This document shows, piece by piece, positions 1 to 10,977 of a DNA stretch of 64,000 bases. Position 1 is the first letter of the stretch. Each line of letters starts with the position of its first letter. Made by a program: the position numbers and the translations under genes. The stretch is from positions 49,253,428 to 49,317,427 of the forward strand of contig QVOM02000119.1 in assembly GCA_003586115.2 (NCBI GenBank), written 5' to 3'. The notes beneath the pieces were generated by a model that saw nothing but the letters and a program-made list of their open reading frames with translations, searched no databases and was not told the DNA's origin. This DNA is from Salvator merianae (lineage: Eukaryota; Chordata; Lepidosauria; Squamata; Teiidae).

Positions 1-277
1 CAGAATTGCCAACCCTTGCACATGTGCAGTGGCCATTTTCAACCCAGATTTGACTGTGCGTATGTGCAGGGGCCATTTCCTTCAGTAAGGATCACACTAG
101 TAAGCTTTCAGCACATTCTGGGAAAATGTGCAGAGAGGGTTCATTCTTCCAGAATAGGGTGCCATAGGGTTTCACCCCTCTTTCATGGTGCTGTGTTGGG
201 ACTGCCACAGATATGTGTAGCAATCCCAACATAGTCATGACATAATCTCACGTTATAGGCCCTGTCTGGATGCAGCC
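1..277. mobile_element. Fragment of DNA-element family E (non-coding)
   Basis: The segment ends at 258-277 in a sequence of the kind seen at element termini here (GGCCCTGTCTGGATGCAGCC). Just inside it, 195-230 is a near-perfect stem-loop: GTTGGGACTGCCACA pairs with TGTAGCAATCCCAAC around a four-base loop. The same stem-loop recurs at 15509-15552, 16646-16690 and 40317-40362, which is why I group these copies. No long reading frame. The left limit is outside the window or not visible. Confidence 0.45.
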
Positions 278-283
278 ATAGAA

Positions 284-384
284 GTGTTTGGCCATTGCCT
301 ACTTCTGGGGAGAGGCTGGAGATTGAACTGGCAACCTTCTGCTTACCAGGCAGTTAGTTCTACCACTGAACTACAGCCACTTCC
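284..384 (-). mobile_element. tRNA-derived SINE fragment
   Basis: On the minus strand this reads as a tRNA-like head: an A-box-like stretch (TAGTTCAGTGGTAGAAC) and a B-box-like stretch (GGTTGCCAGTTCAATCTCC), followed by the segment AGGCAATGGCC shared with the fuller copy at 37000-37192. Such heads are RNA polymerase III promoters of SINEs. The BovB-like tail is missing, so the copy is truncated. Not a functional tRNA gene: the cloverleaf is degenerate and continues into SINE body. Confidence 0.6.
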
Positions 385-1290
385 AGATATTGTAAGTATT
401 CCTAGCCAAAATCAAAACAAAAAACTTTATTCTCTACAGTGTATGCTTGGTCACGCTCCAATGCAAAGGAGTGAAGATGTGCTGCCTGCTTCCCAATGAG
501 AACTCAGCAGTTCATACAATGTCTGCCTGCTATATAATGACTATATGCATGCATTTGAAAAGAAATATCTGCTTGGCTCTACCTCACTGCAGTCTTTCCA
601 ACTGTCCTGGACATGTCAGGGCAGCCCAGATCCAAGAAGAGATGTCCATACAAGGCTAGAAGGCCGTGTTTCTTTGGATACACTGCCAAGAACTGCATGG
701 CAGTGCTGGAAAAGACACTTTAGGAGCTTTTGTTTCCAGTACACTTATGCTGGTGATAGAGTAAGGGCAGATCAACACCCTGGAATGTCCTATTAAACAC
801 TAATTATGAAGAGGCAATAATGTCACAGGTATGGTGAAGGAGGGAGTGGTTAGGCTGCCCCCCCTCAATCCTCTCCCATGTATTATAAATGCAGCTTCAC
901 ATTCAATGAAAGACTGTTGGGTAAACTCTGGAGACAGATATTTAATTACTTTATTATTTATCTCTCCTCCTCACTCCCAGATTCTTAATTTTAATTGCTG
1001 TAGGATATGTCATTGTTTGGTAATATCTCATTGTCTGATAATATCAGATATTCATGATCAGATCCCATAACATCTGATATCACTGTCCTGAGACCTTTGA
1101 GTGAAAAGCAGAATGTGAATTTGAATACAAAGTAATTTTGGATCTCATTGTGTTCACTTTGACCCAAATGGCCATTTTGACATTTAGCTCCTTAGACTGT
1201 TTTTGTATGGCGTGCACTACCCAATACAATGCTAGCTCACACTAGGTAGCGTGGCTCACATTGGACCAGACTAGCCCCAGCACAGGCTAA
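385..1290. other. No recognisable feature
   Basis: Open frames here are short (below 90 codons) and show no domain I recognise. 1010-1075 has several near-repeats of TATCTCATTGTCTGATAA, giving a weak AT-rich internal repeat. Nothing else stands out. Confidence 0.5.
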
Positions 1291-1740
1291 GGGGCATCCA
1301 CATGTCATGCTGGTCCCACCTCAGCTTCCCCCTCAAGGCCAGCACCATGACTCTGAAAACCAAGAACATTTTGTTTCTGGCCTTTGGAGTTTCCAGGAGG
1401 GCTTTTTTCGAGGGTGTGACCACTTCTGATGGTGCTTCCTATTGCACTGCCAAAATGCTCCCTCTGTCTCCCAGAACAGTGAGCTGCTCACCTTGCGCAC
1501 ATGAACCACTGCTCTGGACTAGGGTCACTAATTTGCTAGTAAGCCTCATTGTTGAGGTCTTTTGGTAGAGGGGAATAGGGCACCATTTTTTTGACTCCTT
1601 ATCTCACTCTATTGTCACGCCATCTATGTGGACAGAGTGTACTAAGAAGGGGTGGGCTTCATCTATCCCACACAGCTATGTGGAGAAGAAACCCCTGTAC
1701 CCCTTTGTAACCTACACTAGTGTCCCATGTGGTAAGGGCC
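1291..1740. mobile_element. Possible non-autonomous DNA element
   Basis: The ends are loosely inverted: GGGGCATCCACATG at the left against GGCCCTTACCACATG read inward from the right. The flanks are TAA (1288-1290) and TTA (1741-1743), two of three bases identical. It resembles the better supported element at 45061-45445, whose termini also read GGCxCCATCCACATG. The interior has no recognised coding sequence. Weakly supported. Confidence 0.35.
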
Positions 1741-2340
1741 TTAGTGTTTTTAGGCAGAATTGCTATTTAGGTTTGCATTATCTGTTGCTCAGGTCTGCCT
1801 CAGCTGCTCAGCCTTCTCTCATCATCTGAACAAAACTGTAGGTAAGACAGCCCACCAACCACAGTAAGCTAGTAATTGATTTTCAGAGCTCTCTGAGCTT
1901 TCTAGATTCCTGGTTTCTGTTTGGAAACTCTGGCTAAACATGATAAGGGCTCAGTCCTTGCATTGCCACTGAAATCAGCAAAAGGGCTGTGCTTACAGTT
2001 CTTATGCCCTGAATTGTTTCTTCATATTCATCATGTCTGAGTTACATCTTTTTTTCTGCTTGTAATGGGTCACTTTGCTTTAATTTTGTACAAGCAAAAA
2101 GCAAAAGCCCTGTGATCTCCAATAACTGTCTGAAAAACCATTCCCTCATTAAGACTTTTATTTCCATTTGCATTGCATACACTGCCCTATTGTTTGTGTT
2201 GGCACTGATATGGTTATACAGGTATCAGCTCTGTTGTTACAGGAAACTAAACACCTTGACCTGAATGTGACTATTTGAATTTTGTGAACACTATAAGGGC
2301 AAAGGGAGAGCATCCTTTTGAGTAATACCTTCTTTGATTC

Positions 2341-2351
2341 TTTCTTTCTTT

Positions 2352-2406
<55 letters not shown>
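2341..2406. repeat. (TTTC)n microsatellite
   Basis: About sixteen near-perfect tandem TTTC units with one interruption near the left end. The Lys/Glu/Arg-rich or Ser/Phe/Leu-rich frames crossing it are artefacts of the repeat, not proteins. Confidence 0.97.
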
Positions 2407-2409
2407 ACA

Positions 2410-3086
2410 GAATGTACCTTCTCCTTCCACATTTATTTTTCCAGCTTGCACTAATAATACTGAGTTTGCTTTTGAAATATGTCCAGGTCAGAAGTATGAT
2501 GTATAAGTTCCAGGCTGACTGGCAGAAGTATTAAATATCAATTCTCAGCCTACAGTGCCTGGGCACCATTTCTGTGAAACAAAATCCAAAGGTTTTCAAT
2601 CATTTCTGTGCATTTGATGAACTTTACCTCCCTCTGAACTTGATATGTTACAGAGAGTTGCGGAAGTGGGGGATGGAATATGAAAGAATTAAAGAAGGAG
2701 CAACATCATATTATCTTTTTCATTGCAAGGTGACATGTCAGTTGGATCAAAGTTACAAAAGGACTTTGATACTTTAATAGTGAGAAAACACAAAGCTGTA
2801 ATATGTGTTGATTTGTTATTGCTCGACCAAAGGCACAGCAGGTAACTCTTCTGTCACTTCTTCTGCTAATGCTACTTTTCATACCTGTTTCAATATGATA
2901 CAAGGTGTTAACAAAAAACAAGTGCAGCAAAACTCACTCCTTGCTGTGTAAGATAAAAAAGTTTGATAGGTGTTTGATCTTGGTTGTTTTTGCTTGTTCT
3001 TTGTTTTGCTACAGAACACAGACACAGTACTTTGATCAACCACTGAGAAGTGAAATTAGGCTGTGTCTTCACTAGCAGTCTCCCTA
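2410..3086. other. No recognisable feature
   Basis: AT-rich sequence with only short open frames and no repeat family that I can match elsewhere in the window. Confidence 0.5.
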
Positions 3087-3087
3087 C

Positions 3088-3207
3088 AAGTAGGCAAAGG
3101 CAAACCCACTTCAGTAACTCTGCCAAGAAAACTGCATAGAGGTGCCCATGAAGGAGCCTATGCAGTCAACCAGGAGTTGGTTACAGCCTGATGGTACCCA
3201 GCAACAA
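3088..3207 (+). mobile_element. tRNA-SINE body and BovB-like tail
   Basis: It matches the reverse complement of the SINE at 37000-37192 over the post-tRNA region: AGGCAAAGGCAAACCCACTT, then CTGCCAAGAAAACTGCATAG, then a tail with TGCAGTCAACCAGGAGTTGG and a GGTACCCAGCAACAA terminus. Tails of the form AGTCxxGACTxxATGGCACxxAACAACAA are those of BovB/RTE LINEs that mobilise Sauria-type SINEs. The tRNA head is absent, so this copy is 5' truncated. Confidence 0.6.
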
Positions 3208-4077
3208 TCACTTGCAGAAGGAGTTGGCTTCTGTGTAAGCTGCTAGAGGGAGGCACCATGATCATCACTGAAAAGATGCCTCCGCATCTCCATTTCGAAA
3301 CACAGAGGTATTTCAAATAGCAATCCAAGGTGCTTCAGTGAGGGTGGAAAATCACACACTGCAGGCAACTTCGGTAGTTATCACATCCACAAATGAGCTG
3401 ATGTGCTTGCCCTGAGGTGCCTGTTGGCATGTGTAGACATGGCAGTGAAGAAGCTTTTTGTGGGCACCTCCATTGGTAAGTGGAGATGTAGCCTATATCT
3501 TCCCCACTCTTGTCATTTCAGACACTTTATGGATTAACAACCTAGCAAGCCATTTGGAATGTGGGAAGATCCACAAGGTGCCTTTATCACACTGTGAATG
3601 CACCAAAAGGAGGCAATGTCCACCCAACCGTACTCCCTCTATCAGTGCACTAGATGAGCATGACATCTACATTGACCCTCACTCATTCCTTCCCCATGTC
3701 TCCGTGAGCACTCATGAGGGTGCCTGAATGCAGAGTGGGAAAAAGAGTTCTGAGAGTTCTGTGCCACCTCTCAAGGAGGCCTACCTTTTCCTCAGCACTG
3801 TCTCCAGGTCTTTGATTACCTCCCCCTATCAGGTAATGAAAGTTCCTCATCTGCGATCTTGACAGCTGGGGGCAGAAGGCAGCATATGAACAGCATGCTT
3901 CCACTTTAAGAATGATCATAACTATGTTACACTGTGCTATGATCATAACATTATCCTTGATGTGCAGAAAGAGGAGTGCTATACTTGTAGTGCTCTTCCC
4001 TCTGCTGTATGGATCCTGCCTGTGATTCTTGTTTTAAATTCTGTCAGGACCAGTAGTGTCTAAAGCGGTCTTTGCTG
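3208..4077. other. No recognisable gene; possible DNA-element remnants
   Basis: The stretch 3440-3720 has the unstructured, moderately GC-rich look of the non-autonomous elements elsewhere, but I cannot assign ends or a partner copy. Open frames are short and unrecognised. Confidence 0.35.
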
Positions 4078-4145
4078 ACTTGATGCCCTCCAGATATTTT
4101 GGACTCCAACTTTACTTGATCAGCCAGCACAGCTGAGGTGAAAGG
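4078..4145. mobile_element. Fragment of a CTCCAGATxTTTTGGACT-type MITE
   Basis: The sequence GCCCTCCAGATATTTTGGAC followed by TCCAACTTTACTTGATCAGC matches from memory one arm of a palindromic short DNA element common in reptile genomes, whose usual arm reads CCTCCAGATGTTxTGGACT then CCAACTCCCATCAGCC. Only one arm is present. A related remnant may lie at 51206-51300, where CTGGACTACAATTTCCATG and a later GTAGTCCAAAATCAGAAC face each other. Confidence 0.4.
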
Positions 4146-5250
4146 TAGTGTAAAGACTCACAGTAAACATACTATGCAGTGCAATTTATGGTACACCCAC
4201 ACTAATAGTTGCAAAATTTTAGCACTATGTAGTCAAGGATCTTTACATTTCCAGACCCACCCACTGTCTATTGCATCCGTGTTAACACATAACAATCATA
4301 GCATGAGATGAAAACATATCATGGATATCAACTACATGCAGAAGTGGATATTGTATGTCTAGAAATGGAGGAATGTTATCATAGCATCAAACTATCCTAT
4401 CATGTGGGGAAGACACATCCTTTACACATAAGGAAACTAGTGCCCTCAATATTATGAAACATCAGGAGCAGTCAACTGGTGGGGTGGGAATTTGAATTCC
4501 ATTACGTCATGTGGAAAGGCAAGAAAAGAAATAGACACTATTCAGCAGCACCTTTGATATACGATGAGCAACCCAGAAGAAAAGGTTCAACTTTGCTGGA
4601 CAAAGAATTCCTATCAGAGGGGAAGGAATCTTCCCCCAAAAGGAGAAAAAGGATGGAAATACTCCTGAAAATTGGGACATATAACCTATACGTAGCCCCG
4701 AACCACAGGTGTTCATTCAGAATCAGCCATCTGGTGTAACCTCAGAGCCGGAAATCCCACTTTGAGGTTAAGTGACTCCTGATGACTCATATGACAAGAT
4801 GCATCTGCATCTGGTGAAGGGCCTTGCAGGTGCCCTCCCCCCTGCTGTTTCAGGAAGCACATGGACAGCCATAAACTCAGACCTACAGATGCCACTTTAC
4901 ATAGCTGCTTTGAAAAGCCCAGTAAAGTATGTCCTCTTCTTATATGAGAGTTCCACTCCAGCAAACAATTGCTTAAGAAGCACTCCTTTTAAAAGAGCAA
5001 TAAACTTTAATGTAAATCTAGGGGTTAGGAGAACCATGGCAACGACCTCTGCTGATTTACATTGTGATAGACTGACCCTGTTCAAAATTACATTGACTTA
5101 TATGTAAGGAGGAAAGGAACCTGCATTCAAAGGGGCACAGCTCAACCCTCTCAGGGAGCATCTACCATTGGGTCATTGCCAGAGCACACAAATTTCATGT
5201 GTGAAACCTCCACCACACAGATGTCAGTCCAGATGTCTACACCCAAAATC
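4146..5250. other. No recognisable feature
   Basis: Unique-looking sequence. The open frame at 4772-5107 (111 codons) shows no domain, signal peptide or repetitive composition I recognise and is likely chance. Confidence 0.45.
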
Positions 5251-5665
5251 TTTTACAGACTGCAATGCAGAACACACAGATGAATGACAAGTTATTTCAT
5301 GCTGAGACCGAGACAAGGGTTTCTCATAGATTACAGTGCTGAACACATTGATGCCGCTTGAAGTGTTACACATTCTGCAATGCTTAGCACACTTATGTCA
5401 CATGGAACGGCAACCTCTCACATTCAAACACTGCATTCTGCAGTGTTGAACACACTGATGTCATTTGAAATGCCAATCTCCACATTGAAAAATGGGTATT
5501 ATGCATTTTGCAATGCTGAGCACACTGATGCCACATGGAATGACAACATTCCACATCCAGAATAGGATTTTTCACATTCTGTGCCATTGAACACACTGAT
5601 GCCACATGGAATGCCCACCTCACACAACCAGTAAAGGCTTTTACACATTCTGCAGTGCTGGAAAT
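5251..5665. repeat. Minisatellite, diverged 63-75 bp units
   Basis: A recurring core of the form TGCARTGYTGAACACACTGA begins near 5258, 5333, 5376, 5439, 5509, 5580 and 5651. Successive spacings are about 75, 43, 63, 70, 71 and 71 bp, so the right half is a regular array and the left half has a shortened unit. Each unit carries TGATGCCACATGGAATGxC after the core. Open frames on both strands repeat with the unit and look incidental. Confidence 0.8.
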
Positions 5666-5799
5666 CACAAATGGCATTTTTTCCACACCAAAGCACAGTC
5701 CTTTCACAGGCTACCTTGGCAAAATACTAGTACCCCTGCACACAGTTCAAACTCTCTGATTAAAAAAAAAAAGCTTACCTTTTCCCTACACACCTTGGA

Positions 5800-6124
5800 C
5801 AGGATTTCAGTGCCTCTGAAATGGCCTCTGGTTTGGCAGGGGGACCCATTTTGGTGGCACATCAAATTGCACTGACAAAGTGGGTCCCTCTGGGGCTCTG
5901 AGGCCAGGAAGCTTCTTTCCCAACTATTAGAGCCCTTACAGCAGGCTCTGAAGTTCACACAAGCTTTGGAGTGGTGCAGGACAGCACAAGGTCTATCCTG
6001 GAACAGGCTATTCAAGTGTGGATAACCTTGTTCTGGAACAGCTGGACCACTCCAGCAGGGACCCATTTCAGTCAGAGGAGTTTCAGGTAGAGTGGTGTAG
6101 CCTCTGCAAGTGCAGAAATAGCCT
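5800..6124 (-). mobile_element. DNA-element family D copy
   Basis: The right end, read inward, is GGCTATTTCTGCACTTGCAG, matching the left end of the copy at 13268 (GGCCATTTCTGCACTTGCAG). Interior blocks are shared too: CAGAACAAGG, then a block like AGCCTGTTCCAGGA, then CCCATTT and TTTGGTGGCAC. No coding capacity. The left boundary is approximate. Confidence 0.55.
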
Positions 6125-6129
6125 CAAAC

Positions 6130-7266
6130 CAACCCCCTTTCTCTCTACCAAAACCAACTGGGAAAATGGCTGCTGGACCAGGAAGAAGGTCTTAGAATGC
6201 TGCAAGTTTCACTTATGACCTCTGTCTTTGGTGGTGGTAAAACACATTAAGAGAATTTCAGAAACGTGTTAGAAAAAAGGTAGTCACAATTTGTAAATAG
6301 TGTAATAGTGAAGATTGCATGTTAGCAAGGTTGCATGTTCACAAATGTAAACAATTAGAAATCCAATGAGTGTGTAAAATACAGCTACTGTATATCAGTG
6401 ACTATCTGGAAAATATTCAAAACTGCATGGAGAAAAGAAGGAACTATCTAGAGGGCTCTCTCTCTCAGAATGGAAACAGCTCAGCAACTAATTATAAAAC
6501 AAAACAAACAAACAAAAAAACCTGAAGTCCCTGCTCCAACACGATGCCACAGAGTTTTAGTCTTTCCTTCTTATCCCTTGGCCCACAACATATCTATATT
6601 TAATCTGGTGAATGGTAAATATAGCTGCTTGAATGACCAAAATTCTCATGGTAGTTAAATATTAACCACATAATTTTTACCTTATTAAATAAAAGATTTG
6701 GAGAGATGATTAATTCATATTGCATTAGAGTTTGTATTTGCTAGAGCCATTGTTGCTTGCAAAAGATTCTTCGTACTGGAGGGGGGAAACTCTGAAATTG
6801 CTCTGTACAAGAGCAGATGGAGGAAGGATAGTATTTTTCTGAAATCCTGTGAAATGCAAGGTTTCTCCTTCTGCACTTCTGTCTACAAATAAAATTACCA
6901 CAGCAGCACTGTTTCCATGCTATATGGCATCATTAATTTAGATTATCCAGATGGCCTGAGGAATACAAGAATTATGTGTAAAAACAGACTGGCTAAATGG
7001 GGGCACTCTTTATAGTGGTTTCTATGTTCTATTCTAGATATGCAGATGTGCTGTGGATATGCTGGGAGAAAGGGGGGAAATGTTATTCCAGGTCAGTGGC
7101 TTAAGTGGATAATATTGAGTTTGAATATAAAATAAAAATAAAATGAATAATACACACCTTTTTATTTTAGCACAGCATTATGTGCCCATAACAACTGCAG
7201 CAGAGCAGAAATCCAGCAGGTGAAATTTGTTCATCACACTAGTATAACAAAATTTGATAAAAGACA
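6130..7266. other. AT-rich, no recognisable feature
   Basis: AT-rich unique-looking DNA. There is a short A-rich patch with AAACAAAC repeats at 6500-6522. No gene or repeat family recognised. Confidence 0.5.
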
Positions 7267-7492
7267 GGCTGTGATCACACACAGTAAGAAAAATAAAATA
7301 AAATAAAATAATAAAAGGACCTCCGAGGAGGGCAAGAGATGACTCATAGATAGCTGGGCTACTTCACATACGTGTCTGTCCCTCTTCCCTCTCATGAGCA
7401 TTCTAGAAAAGGTGGACTAGAGATGAAAAGGGAACACAAATGCCACACCCTGTTGTCTCCAAGGAACTTTTTTGTTGCGTGTGATCACAGCC
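7267..7492 (-). mobile_element. Family G MITE (about 226 bp)
   Basis: The termini are GGCTGTGATCACACAC at the left and, read inward from the right, GGCTGTGATCACACGC. The interior matches the other G copies at 23555-23770, 23774-23997 and 58977-59178, through TCTAGAAAAGGTGGACTAGA, GGGAACACAAATGCCAC and TGTCTCCAAGGAAC. An AAAAT microsatellite (7289-7312) has expanded inside this copy. The flanks ACA and TTA do not form a clear duplication. Confidence 0.75.
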
Positions 7493-7499
7493 TTAGTGC

Positions 7500-7595
7500 A
7501 GTGCAGCAGTTGGATTGAGATCCAGGAGCTATGTGGATACGAATCTTTACTCAGCTATGGAAGCATAGTGGGTGACCTTGGACCAGACACTGGTT
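7500..7595 (+). mobile_element. MIR-like (CORE-type) SINE head fragment
   Basis: The order GATCCAGGAGC, a B-box-like GGATACGAATCTTTACTC, then GTGGGTGACCTTGGACCAG is the conserved order of tRNA-derived MIR/CORE-type SINEs mobilised by L2-like LINEs. It lies right beside a family G element. The second half of such a SINE may be the piece at 8432-8518. Confidence 0.5.
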
Positions 7596-7786
7596 GCATC
7601 ACATATAGTAAAAAAAAGTGGCTCAACAGTAATTTAATGGTGGTGGCACACGGATGCTAGAGTTCCCATTCCACTTCTAATTCACCTTAAAGGCCAGAAA
7701 ATGATTTTGGACTATGAATTAGAAGTAGGATGGGAAGACTAGTGGGTGGATGCTACAACCTCTAAACCAATGTTTGAGACACCTTT

Positions 7787-7807
7787 AAAAAAAAAAAAAA
7801 AAAAAAA
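7787..7807. repeat. A21 homopolymer
   Basis: Uninterrupted run of 21 adenines followed by TCTTGTATGGATGCAGCCAC, which resembles the end of a DNA element. It could be a retroposon tail, but no body is recognisable upstream. Confidence 0.8.
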
Positions 7808-8063
7808 TCTTGTATGGATGCAGCCACTGCCTCTCAGACTTCATCTACATTATTTATACTGGGCACTCCTGGAGTGCCCCTAGACCTGACAGGCAAACGT
7901 GCCCACTCTATTGGTCCTGCAGGTAGCCCTTGAGGCACAAAATCTGCCTTCAGATGTGCCCTGTGCAAAGGGTGAAAAAAACACTCCAAGGGTAGATTTC
8001 ATCTTCCTTTGCTCCCATCATCATAATGTACAGTGTTAGCATAGGCTGGAGAGACTTATGGAG

Positions 8064-8118
8064 GGTGATTTCCACCTGTGCATTTTAGTGCTGGACATAA
8101 AGTGGCTTACTTCTGGGA
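8064..8118. repeat. Short repeat shared with 52331-52382
   Basis: GTGCATTTTAGTGCTGGACA followed by TAAAGTGGC parallels GTGCACTTAAGTGTTGGACA followed by CAAAATGGC at 52352-52381. It is probably a piece of a dispersed DNA element whose ends I cannot define. Confidence 0.4.
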
Positions 8119-8176
8119 CCTTTTCCAATGTGGTGGTAAACTGCACCAGGCAGAGACTTCAAAGCCGTATACCTTT

Positions 8177-8293
8177 AGCTGCATCCACACATTGCATAGT
8201 TAATATCCACTATATTTGGATGCTCCAGAATAGAGCATGGATATTCCAGGATAAATAAAAGCTAGAATAAATAAGTGATGTGTGGATGCAGCA
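8177..8293. mobile_element. Small foldback MITE (about 117 bp)
   Basis: The ends are inverted: GCTGCATCCACACATTGC at the left and, read inward from the right, GCTGCATCCACACATCAC. A possible TTT duplication flanks it (8174-8176 and 8294-8296). The middle contains a second, smaller palindrome, TGCTCCAGAATAGAGCA. Too small to code; non-autonomous. Confidence 0.65.
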
Positions 8294-8431
8294 TTTCTCT
8301 GTGCAGCTTTAAAGCCTCTGAGGCCAGGAGGTGTTTCCTCGTAAAAGGCAAGCTTTCTGTTCCTGCACTGGGATTGGAGTTTCCTCCTGTCACCGAGCTG
8401 GCCTTTTAACAGCCTTCTGGAGGCAGACTCA

Positions 8432-8518
8432 GTCTAATCTAAAACCTACCTTACACGATTGCTGTGAGGATAACATGGAGGGAATGAGAATAATGTGAAC
8501 AACTTGAACTCTTTAAAA
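8432..8518 (+). mobile_element. SINE/L2-related 3' half
   Basis: AACCTACCTTACACGATTGC followed by TGTGAGGATAACATGGAGGG and AATAATGTGAAC is the familiar post-tRNA region of reptile L2-mobilised SINEs (usual form CCTACCTCACAGGGTTGTTG, TGAGGATAAAATGG). It abuts the CR1 3' end at 8519. Confidence 0.5.
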
Positions 8519-8610
8519 TAATAGAATCATAGAATAGAATCATAGAATCATAGAGTTGGAAGGGACCTCCAGGGTCATCGAGTCCAACCCCCTGCTCAAT
8601 GCAGGATTCA

Positions 8611-9345
8611 CTACACCATCCTAGACAGATAGCTGTCCAGCCTTTCCTTGAAGATCTCCAGCAAAGGAGAGCCCACCACCTCCTGTGGTAACCAGTTCCA
8701 GTGACTGATTGCCCTTACGGTCAGAAAGCTTTTCCTAATATCTAGCCTGTATCTACTCCCTTGAAGTTTCATCCCGTTGTTTCTAGTCCTTCCTTCTTGT
8801 GCAACTGAGAATAGGGCCAATCCTTCTGCACTGTGACAGCCCTTCAGATACTTGAAAACAGCTATCATATCGCCTCTCAGTCTTCTCTTCTGCAGGCTAA
8901 ACATTCCTAGGTCCTTTAACCGTTCCTCGTAGGACATGGTTTGCAGACCGCTCACCATTTTGGTCACCCTTCTCTGAACTTGTTCCAGTTTGTCAATGTC
9001 CCTTTTAAACTGGGGCACCCAGAACTGGACACAATACTCCAGATGAGGTCTGACCAAGGAAGAGTAAAGTGGGACAATTACGTCTTGTGATCTAGACTCT
9101 ATACTCCTCTTGATACAGCCCAGGATGGTGTTTGCCTTTTTTGCAGCTGCATCACACTGTTGACTCATGTTTAATCTATGATCTACTAGAACACCCAGAT
9201 CCTTTTCACATGTGCTGCTGCTCAGCGAGATTCCCCCCATTCTGCATTGGATATTGTCATTTTTCTTACCTAGATGTAAAACTTTGCATTTCTCCCTGTT
9301 AAATGTCATTCTGTTAGTTTCAGCCCACTGTTCAAGCTTGTCCAA
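8611..9345 (-). pseudogene. CR1 ORF2 C-terminal piece (RT thumb and tail)
   Basis: A 244-codon frame continuing the ORF2 of the previous entry after a one-base shift. It carries the conserved CR1 order KCKVLHLGK near residue 20, then KDLGVLVD, YSSLVRPHLEYCVQFW, KRRLRGDMIAVFKYL and LLEIFKERLDSYLS, and ends at a natural stop just before the 3' UTR. This is the typical CR1 C-terminus. With the shift repaired only in principle, the element would still lack its 5' half. Confidence 0.92.
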
Positions 9346-9887
9346 ATCCTTTTGAATCCTCTCCTTCTCCTCCCTAATGTTAGCAAAACCCCTCCTAGCT
9401 TTGTGTCGTCTGCAAATTTGATCAGTGTCCCCTCGACACCTTCATCCAGATTGTTTATAAAAATGTTGAACAGCAATGGGCCCAAGACAGAGCCTTGCGG
9501 TACCCCACTCGAGACAGGCTTCCAATTGGATGTGAAGCCATTTATGACCACTCTTTGAGTACGATCACTAAGCCAGTTATGAATCCACCTAACAGTTGTC
9601 CTGTCAATCCCATATTTGATCATTTTTTCAATAAGTATAGTATGAGACACCTTGTCAAATGCTTTGCTAAAGTCAAGATATACTATGTCCACAGCCTTTC
9701 CTTGATTGATCCATCCAGTAATTTTGTCATAAAAGGAAATGAGATTAGTCTGGCATGACTTGCTTGTTACAAATCCATGTTGGCTCTGGTTAATTACTGC
9801 ATTCCCATCCAAGTGTTCCCATATATGCTGTTTAATGATTTGTTCAAGGATGCCATTAATACAAATGCCATTAATAAATACTAACAC
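9306..9887 (-). pseudogene. CR1 ORF2 reverse transcriptase, N-terminal piece
   Basis: A 193-codon open frame containing the RT palm. The metal-binding motif A reads [10 protein letters not shown] (residues 69-78), motif [15 protein letters not shown] (127-140), and the catalytic box FADD is at residues 158-161, so the catalytic aspartates are intact. Upstream RT and the endonuclease domain are missing. The frame is lost just after FADDTKLGG, at a G4T4 run on the minus strand (9385-9392). ORF2 continues in another frame in the next entry, so this is a broken copy of a LINE polyprotein. Confidence 0.92.
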
Positions 9888-9890
9888 TAA

Positions 9891-10977
9891 TACTTAGGGG
9901 AATCTGTCAGGTGGTGCTTAGTAGTTATATGCAATATATTTGGCATTCAAAATTTGCAACACACTATTTCAAAGTGTTCAAAGCAGACATGCCCCCCCCC
10001 CCCCGAGCAAAGCCTGGTATTTGGGCATGCTACTCTACCTTTACAACCCAGAGTGCTTATCTGGGCATGTCTGAGCCTAAGTCCTACTGTCAGGCTTTCT
10101 AGGAGTTGTGGCAAGTGAGATGATGCTCTGTGGTGTCACATATAATGATGTCATCATTTTGTGACAGGCATTTCCAGGCCTCTCTGAGTTTTCTCAGACC
10201 TCTGCCAACTAGTGAGCCTAAATACGAGGCTCTGCTTTGAAGGTTTATGGCTATTTCAAATGTTTCAATGCAGCTTTATGTATACCTTACCTGACATGCT
10301 TATTCTACTCCACCCACCCCCTCATTTCATTTATCTATTCTCATTTTTTTCCAGTTATTCATTGTATCATTATCTGCCTTGTTGTGTATTAATATTGCAT
10401 TAATGGTGGCCACTTTTGTTTTATGACTAATGTTTAGGTATTGTATTGTTCTGCCAGATATAAACTGAAATGGTGGACTTGGCAACTAGCCACAGTTCCC
10501 TCTCTTCAGAAAGCCCTGGGTAATCAAACATACTGCATTCAAAGTATTCTGATAAAATAAAATGGTAGATCTCTAGAGAGTCTGACAGAATCTGAGAGCA
10601 GAAAAGCAAGTCTCTTGAAATTATGAATGGTGTGAATAATTATGAATGGAAATAAGCAGAAATTGTACCTATTCGTCAGGACTGGATTGGAGGGGAGAGA
10701 ATGCAAACCAGGGCACTTTCAAAACATTACAGTGGGGACTGCAATTCTGCAATTTTGTTTCCTTGGATTTTTGCTAGATCTATCGTTGCTATTCAAAGGC
10801 TTTAGATTTGTGTGTGCCTTTGCCTCCTCTTCTCGTCTGTAAAACTGTTCTTTGACAAGCAAGTGAGTGTTGAAAATAGCATCAACAGTGAAGTGGAAGG
10901 AAGCAAAAGTGGAATTGGTTGCATCCACCTGGGCCAGACTGTGGACCAATTCAAAGCCATTTCTGCAAGGTTGTGAT
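9891..10977. other. No gene; a C-rich run at 9992-10004
   Basis: The only notable item is a cytosine homopolymer of about 13. The remainder is unique-looking sequence with short frames and no recognisable family. Confidence 0.45.

Larger units (their letters stand above)
8519..9890 (-). mobile_element. CR1 LINE, 5' truncated, 3' complete
   Basis: On the minus strand the 3' end is the usual CR1 terminus: GACCCTGGAGGTCCCTTCC then repeats of ATTCTATG (8519-8556). The body encodes the last part of ORF2. The copy breaks off inside the reverse transcriptase, a normal result of incomplete target-primed reverse transcription. CR1 is the main LINE of birds and non-avian reptiles. The two ORF2 pieces are listed separately. 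Confidence 0.93.

Noticed and set aside
284..384. Functional tRNA gene
   Set aside because: The A and B boxes belong to a SINE head, and the cloverleaf and 3' end are degraded.
2158..2534. Lys/Glu-rich and Phe/Leu/Ser-rich open frames on both strands
   Set aside because: They are translations of the TTTC microsatellite.
5251..5665. CRISPR-like array of regular repeats
   Set aside because: The sequence is vertebrate, the units are contiguous and diverged without unique spacers, so it is a minisatellite.
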